64,000 nucleotides of DNA from Candidatus Binatia bacterium (GTDB lineage Bacteria; Desulfobacterota; Binatia; Bin18). Below the pieces are notes generated by a model, which worked only from the letters and a program-made list of their open reading frames with translations, was not told the origin of the DNA and searched no databases. The stretch is from the NCBI GenBank assembly GCA_022826945.1, contig JAJDTY010000001.1, positions 1 through 64,000 of the forward strand. Direction: 5' to 3'. Shown piece by piece: positions 60,518 to 64,000 of this stretch (the first letter of the stretch is position 1; each line of letters begins with the position of its first letter). The translations under genes and the position numbers were made by a program.

Positions 60518-61495
60518 ATGCGCTACATCGTCTACGGAGCGGGGGGTATCGGCGGGGCCATTGGGGCGCGGCTGTTTCAGCACGGGCATGAGGTGCTTCT
60601 GATCTGCCGGGGTGAGCACTTACACGCCATCCAATCCAAAGGACTGACCTTAAAGACCCCTAAGGAAACGCTCCAACTCACAATCCGTGCGGTCAGCCAT
60701 CCCGAAGAGATCGCGTTTAGCCCGGACGATGTGGTGTTGCTGACGATGAAGTCCCAGGACACGGAAATGGCGCTACGCGACCTTGAGCGCGCGGGAGGCC
60801 GGGACCTTGCCGTCGTCTGCGGTCAAAACGGGGTGGACAATGAGCGCCTGGCCATTCGTCGATTTGCGCACGTCTACGGCATGGTTGTCTGGATGCCAGC
60901 CACCTATTTGGAACCGGGGCTGGTGCTGAATCATGCCGAGCCCGTTGGCGGTATTCTGGATGCCGGATGTTACCCCAACGGGGTTGATCCGCTCATCACC
61001 CAGGTGACGCAAGATCTGACCACCTGCGGCTTTAGTGCTACGCCTGACCGCGACATCATGCGCTGGAAATATACCAAGCTGCTGAGTAATGTGCGCAATG
61101 CCTTTCAGGCGGCGTGCGGCTTTGCGGCACGCTCACGAAAAATTATTCGTACGCTCCGCGCCGAAGCCCTCGCCTGCTACCAGGCGGCGGGCATTGAGTT
61201 CGTGCCCGAGGATGAATTACAAGCGCGGGTACGATCCCAGATCAAGCTCGCCGATATTGAGGGCCACCCCCGGACCGGCGGTTCGTCGTGGCAGAGCCTG
61301 ATGCGCGGTTTACCCACGATCGAAGCCGATTTTTTAAACGGCGAGATTGTTATGCTGGGGAGACTCCACGGTATTCCCACCCCTTGTAACGCCCTGCTTC
61401 AACTCACTGTCAATGATATGGCACGGACCGGCCGGAAGCCGGGCAGCATGACCGTTGCAGACCTGGAACGCCAGCTTGATGAGGTCAGCAGCTAG
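60518..61495 (+). CDS. 2-dehydropantoate 2-reductase family (PanE/ApbA-like)
   Basis: 325 residues. RYIVYGAGGIGGAIGARLF is the NADPH-binding start, VVLLTMKSQDTEMAL and AVVCGQNGVDNE the middle, and KYTKLLSNVRNAFQAACG the catalytic lysine region. The genuine PanE reaction (ketopantoate reduction) is possible; many such paralogues act on other 2-oxoacids. GAGGGAGGGGAA precedes the ATG. Confidence 0.85.
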   Translation: MRYIVYGAGGIGGAIGARLFQHGHEVLLICRGEHLHAIQSKGLTLKTPKETLQLTIRAVSHPEEIAFSPDDVVLLTMKSQDTEMALRDLERAGGRDLAVVCGQNGVDNERLAIRRFAHVYGMVVWMPATYLEPGLVLNHAEPVGGILDAGCYPNGVDPLITQVTQDLTTCGFSATPDRDIMRWKYTKLLSNVRNAFQAACGFAARSRKIIRTLRAEALACYQAAGIEFVPEDELQARVRSQIKLADIEGHPRTGGSSWQSLMRGLPTIEADFLNGEIVMLGRLHGIPTPCNALLQLTVNDMARTGRKPGSMTVADLERQLDEVSS

Positions 61496-61548
61496 GATCT
61501 CGGGTGGGAGACGTTCTGTCTTGCGTAGAGATCGGCTATAGTAGCGCC

Positions 61549-63285
61549 ATGCCGTTTTCATTTGAGTCCAGCCTGCCCGTGTGGATGACGTTTACCGCTG
61601 GTGAGGTCCCCATCGTCCTGGTCGCTCCACACGGGGGCCGCCGCCCGGCTGACGCTCCGATTACCGATAGTATCAAGGTCAACGATCTGCATACGGCCGA
61701 GCTCACTCACAACCTAGCCGTACAAACCCGGAGCTACGCGCTGATCAACCACTCGCACGACCGCAACGAGTTGGACTTGAACCGTGTGAGCCAGGTCAAA
61801 CAAGAGGCACCGTGGTTTCTCGCTGCCTTGGTCGAACTCCTGTCAGCGCTGACGGCGCGGCATGACTCGGTGCGCGTCTTTTTTATTCATGGCTGGAACG
61901 TGGTCCAGCCCGTGTGCGATGTGGGGATTGGGCTCCGCCAACGCGCGGGCACACTGATGCAGGCGGGCAAAGGGGAGCCGACGCTTGACATGTCGTTCTT
62001 TTCCGCTGTCGTGCTCCCCTTTTATAAAGCTGCTCAGGAACAGCATATCGATGTTGCGATTGGGCGGCGCTATGCCGCGGCAGCCAAGAATAATTTTATG
62101 CAGGTCTTCAGCGCACGATTCCTGCACGATGACTCTCCACAGATACGAGCGCTGGCCGAGCTGAGCGTGCAGGGCAGGATTAACGCCGCGCAGTTGGAAC
62201 TTGGCGTGGGCCTGCGTTGGCCCGGACCGGAGCGTGATCGCTTTGTCCGCGTCTTTTGCCATACTTTGGGCAATTCCTTGCAAAATGGCGCCGTACCTGA
62301 CCAGAAGGGGGAGCGCGACTTTTCGGTTTTTTCTTTTCTTGAGGCTCCTCCCGAAGAGGCCGAAACGCCGTACGATTCCCTGCTGCCTTTGGCCTGGGAA
62401 CGCGAGCCCACCCGCTTAGCCTTGCACTTTCACGACCCGAAAAGTGGGTTAGGGGTGATGGGCGGCGTTGAGTTTGACCCGCAGGCGTCTGTCCACTCCG
62501 GACGCTTACTCCTCTCCCTTGGCGGGACGGAGATGGTGCTCTTTACCGGAGAAGATACGCGCGGACCGGACCCTGGCCACGTGCAGGTCGGGCAGTGTGT
62601 GTGGCGGCGGCAGCCGGAGGGACTCTCCATCAGCTACCGGGGAACGCTCATGCGCTTTGCCCATCCCCAGGCATTCATTCGCCTCGAAGACGGATTGGCC
62701 GCCTCCTGGATAGAACCGGCTGAAGTGGACCTGCAGTTGTTGTTTCCTACGATGAATGCCAGCCGTCCCGCCCTTATTCAGCTCTGTCAACTCCAGGGAC
62801 GCGTGGCTTTTCCGGACCGTGAGTATACGGTCAACGCCTGGGGCTTTGTTGACGTGCTCAGACCTGACGAAACCGACCGCCTCCTGCCGCGCCGTTTATT
62901 GTCGTTACCCTTTGGGTCTGACCTGGGGATTTTCCTGGTCCGCGCCGAAACTCCTGACGGGCCGCATTCTGCCGGCATTGTCTATCAGCACGGCAATCCA
63001 CAGCCGCTGGACCCCGGAGACTGGAAGCTCGAATACGCCTTCGAGCATGGCCGCCCCACCCGTTTCTCTGTCTCCTTTGCGTCCTCTACCCCGCTGTCGC
63101 TCGAGTGCCAGGGAGAAACCCTGACGGCCATTCCCATCGTGCGCCACACGCACGATGGGCCAGCTCTGGCTGTCACCTTTGGGCTGTCCCGGACCGTGTG
63201 GCAGGGACGGGAGGCATATGGGATCTATGAATTCTCCGAATACCTGAAGGATGCGTCGGCACGGGTCGAGTCACCCGGAGCGTGA
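61549..63285 (+). CDS. N-formylglutamate-amidohydrolase-like protein with C-terminal extension
   Basis: 578 residues. The first 250 resemble the N-formylglutamate amidohydrolase superfamily: IVLVAPHGGRRPADAPI, TAELTHNLAVQTRSYALINHSHDRNELDLNR, VFFIHGWN. The remaining 300 are beta-rich (DPKSGLGVMGGVEFDPQASV, ALIQLCQLQGRVAFPDREYTV) without recognised family. ATG 61549 is used because homology starts there; a second in-frame start at 61504 has no ribosome site. Reaction unknown. Confidence 0.65.
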   Translation: MPFSFESSLPVWMTFTAGEVPIVLVAPHGGRRPADAPITDSIKVNDLHTAELTHNLAVQTRSYALINHSHDRNELDLNRVSQVKQEAPWFLAALVELLSALTARHDSVRVFFIHGWNVVQPVCDVGIGLRQRAGTLMQAGKGEPTLDMSFFSAVVLPFYKAAQEQHIDVAIGRRYAAAAKNNFMQVFSARFLHDDSPQIRALAELSVQGRINAAQLELGVGLRWPGPERDRFVRVFCHTLGNSLQNGAVPDQKGERDFSVFSFLEAPPEEAETPYDSLLPLAWEREPTRLALHFHDPKSGLGVMGGVEFDPQASVHSGRLLLSLGGTEMVLFTGEDTRGPDPGHVQVGQCVWRRQPEGLSISYRGTLMRFAHPQAFIRLEDGLAASWIEPAEVDLQLLFPTMNASRPALIQLCQLQGRVAFPDREYTVNAWGFVDVLRPDETDRLLPRRLLSLPFGSDLGIFLVRAETPDGPHSAGIVYQHGNPQPLDPGDWKLEYAFEHGRPTRFSVSFASSTPLSLECQGETLTAIPIVRHTHDGPALAVTFGLSRTVWQGREAYGIYEFSEYLKDASARVESPGA

Positions 63286-63340
63286 TTCCCGCGTGTTCAC
63301 GCCTTGACCTATCCGGGTACGGACCGTCAAGAGGAGAACG

Positions 63341-63368
63341 GAGAGGGCGTCCCGCCCATCGCCCTCTC
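63341..63368. terminator. Bidirectional hairpin terminator
   Basis: gagagggcg pairs with cgccctctc across a 10-nt loop, between the convergent amidohydrolase-like and LysR genes and ending right at the LysR stop. Moderate confidence as terminator. Confidence 0.55.
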
Positions 63369-63370
63369 GC

Positions 63371-64000
63371 TTACGCAATGGCTTGGAGAGCCTGGTCCGA
63401 GGACTCCGGGGACTGCTGGGTCGGCTTGTCGTTGAGGAAATCAATAAACTTTTGGGTCGCTTGGGTAAAACGACGCCCCCGTTTGGAAATAAGACCAAGT
63501 GGCCGCATGATGACTTCGCCGGAAAACTGGACGACCTTGAGGGTCTCATTCTTGACTTCAAGAGAAACGGAGGGCTCGGGGACAATAGCGATCCCCGCGT
63601 CTATTTCAACTGCGCGTTTGATCGTTTCGACATTATCCATTTCCATCATGTATTGGACTTTGATCCCGTACCGCCGGAAAAGACGATCAAGCGCCCGACG
63701 GGTCGGAATATCCCGTTCAAAACCGATAAATTGCTCGCCGTCGAGCTTCTTGATGTTGATACGCCGGAGTGAGGCAAAGCGATGTTGCGGAGCGCAAATC
63801 AAGACGAGCCGGTCCTCCCGGAACGGAGTGAGGCGAATCTGGGGCCGCTTACTCGGATAGGCGACAATACCCAGATCAATATCACCGCGACTGACATCTT
63901 CGTAGATTTTATTGACGCGGGTATATTCCAGGTGGATATTGACGTCGGGAAATGTCTGGAGATAGCGCTTGAGCGGCGAAGAGAGTTCATAGAGTCCGAC
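63371..64000 (-). CDS. LysR-family transcriptional regulator, C-terminal part (truncated by window edge)
   Basis: 209 residues of the effector-binding domain: VGLYELSSPLKRYLQTFPDV, VSRGDIDLGIVAYPSKRPQI, LVLICAPQHRFASL, GIAIVPEPSVSLEV. The N-terminal HTH lies beyond the window. Resembles the CysB/CbbR type of LysR regulators. The regulated target cannot be told. Confidence 0.88.
   Translation of the reverse strand, partial: VGLYELSSPLKRYLQTFPDVNIHLEYTRVNKIYEDVSRGDIDLGIVAYPSKRPQIRLTPFREDRLVLICAPQHRFASLRRINIKKLDGEQFIGFERDIPTRRALDRLFRRYGIKVQYMMEMDNVETIKRAVEIDAGIAIVPEPSVSLEVKNETLKVVQFSGEVIMRPLGLISKRGRRFTQATQKFIDFLNDKPTQQSPESSDQALQAIA

Overview
The window is a contiguous stretch of a moderately GC-rich, Gram-negative-type bacterial chromosome. 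Outer-membrane biology is indicated by two ExbB/ExbD pairs, an OmpA-type lipoprotein, PilT, TatA/B-TatC, UppP and dTDP-sugar genes. The gene mix (five class III CaiB/BaiF CoA-transferases, ACAD10-type APH kinases, an amidohydrolase_2, a BisC-like molybdoenzyme, an IleRS2-type synthetase, DUF4340/Gld transporter, DUF4301) recalls deeply branching proteobacteria-like lineages such as Tectomicrobia/Entotheonella or Binatota. That placement is inference only; there is no rRNA or tRNA in the window to test it.

Layout. 1-3.1 kb: the end of an unknown gene, a wrecked toxin/antitoxin-like remnant, pilT, a crotonase and a histidine phosphatase. 3.2-8.8 kb: a PadR regulator followed by exbB, exbD, a TonB-like membrane protein carrying a von Willebrand A (vWA) domain, and a large secreted TPR protein; together these look like an undescribed proton-driven envelope machine. 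8.9-15.9 kb: BisC-like oxidoreductase, two tandem ClpX-type zinc-finger proteins behind paired operators, a secreted protein, a DUF4143 ATPase preceded by a perfect 39-nt palindrome, DUF29 and a retropepsin-like protein. 16-18.7 kb: a second exbB/exbD pair with a spermidine-synthase-like protein, and DUF3553. 18.9-23.3 kb: ileS and two tandem glycine-zipper lipoproteins. 23.3-29.9 kb: Gld-type ABC exporter operon (minus) diverging from an ECF sigma/anti-sigma/secreted-protein operon (plus). 30-36.7 kb: minus-strand envelope-sugar block (DUF4301, TreT-like transferase, rmlB, rmlA, rmlC, uppP). 37-49 kb: two APH kinases, XPB-like helicase, CoA-transferases, MoxR-vWA pair, a secreted protein, purC, TerC. 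50-56.3 kb: an accessory island with fragments, a DUF4258 gene pair, a hydrolase between 117-bp repeats, HDAC, tatA/tatC, HTH-mazEF-HTH and a split membrane Cas4-like nuclease. 56.4-64 kb: DUF4911, a CoA-transferase pair that looks heterodimeric, amidohydrolase, PanE-like reductase, an N-formylglutamate-amidohydrolase-like protein and a truncated LysR regulator.

Main discovery candidate: three copies of a 54-bp (18-codon) palindromic element sit inside three unrelated protein genes (an APH kinase, a vWA protein, a secreted protein). They occur in both orientations and in different reading frames, and the host frame is kept open each time. This resembles the Rickettsia palindromic elements in style, in an unrelated sequence. 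Second candidate: the exbB-exbD-TonB/vWA-TPR operon. Third: a Cas4-like nuclease split into two membrane-anchored subunits.
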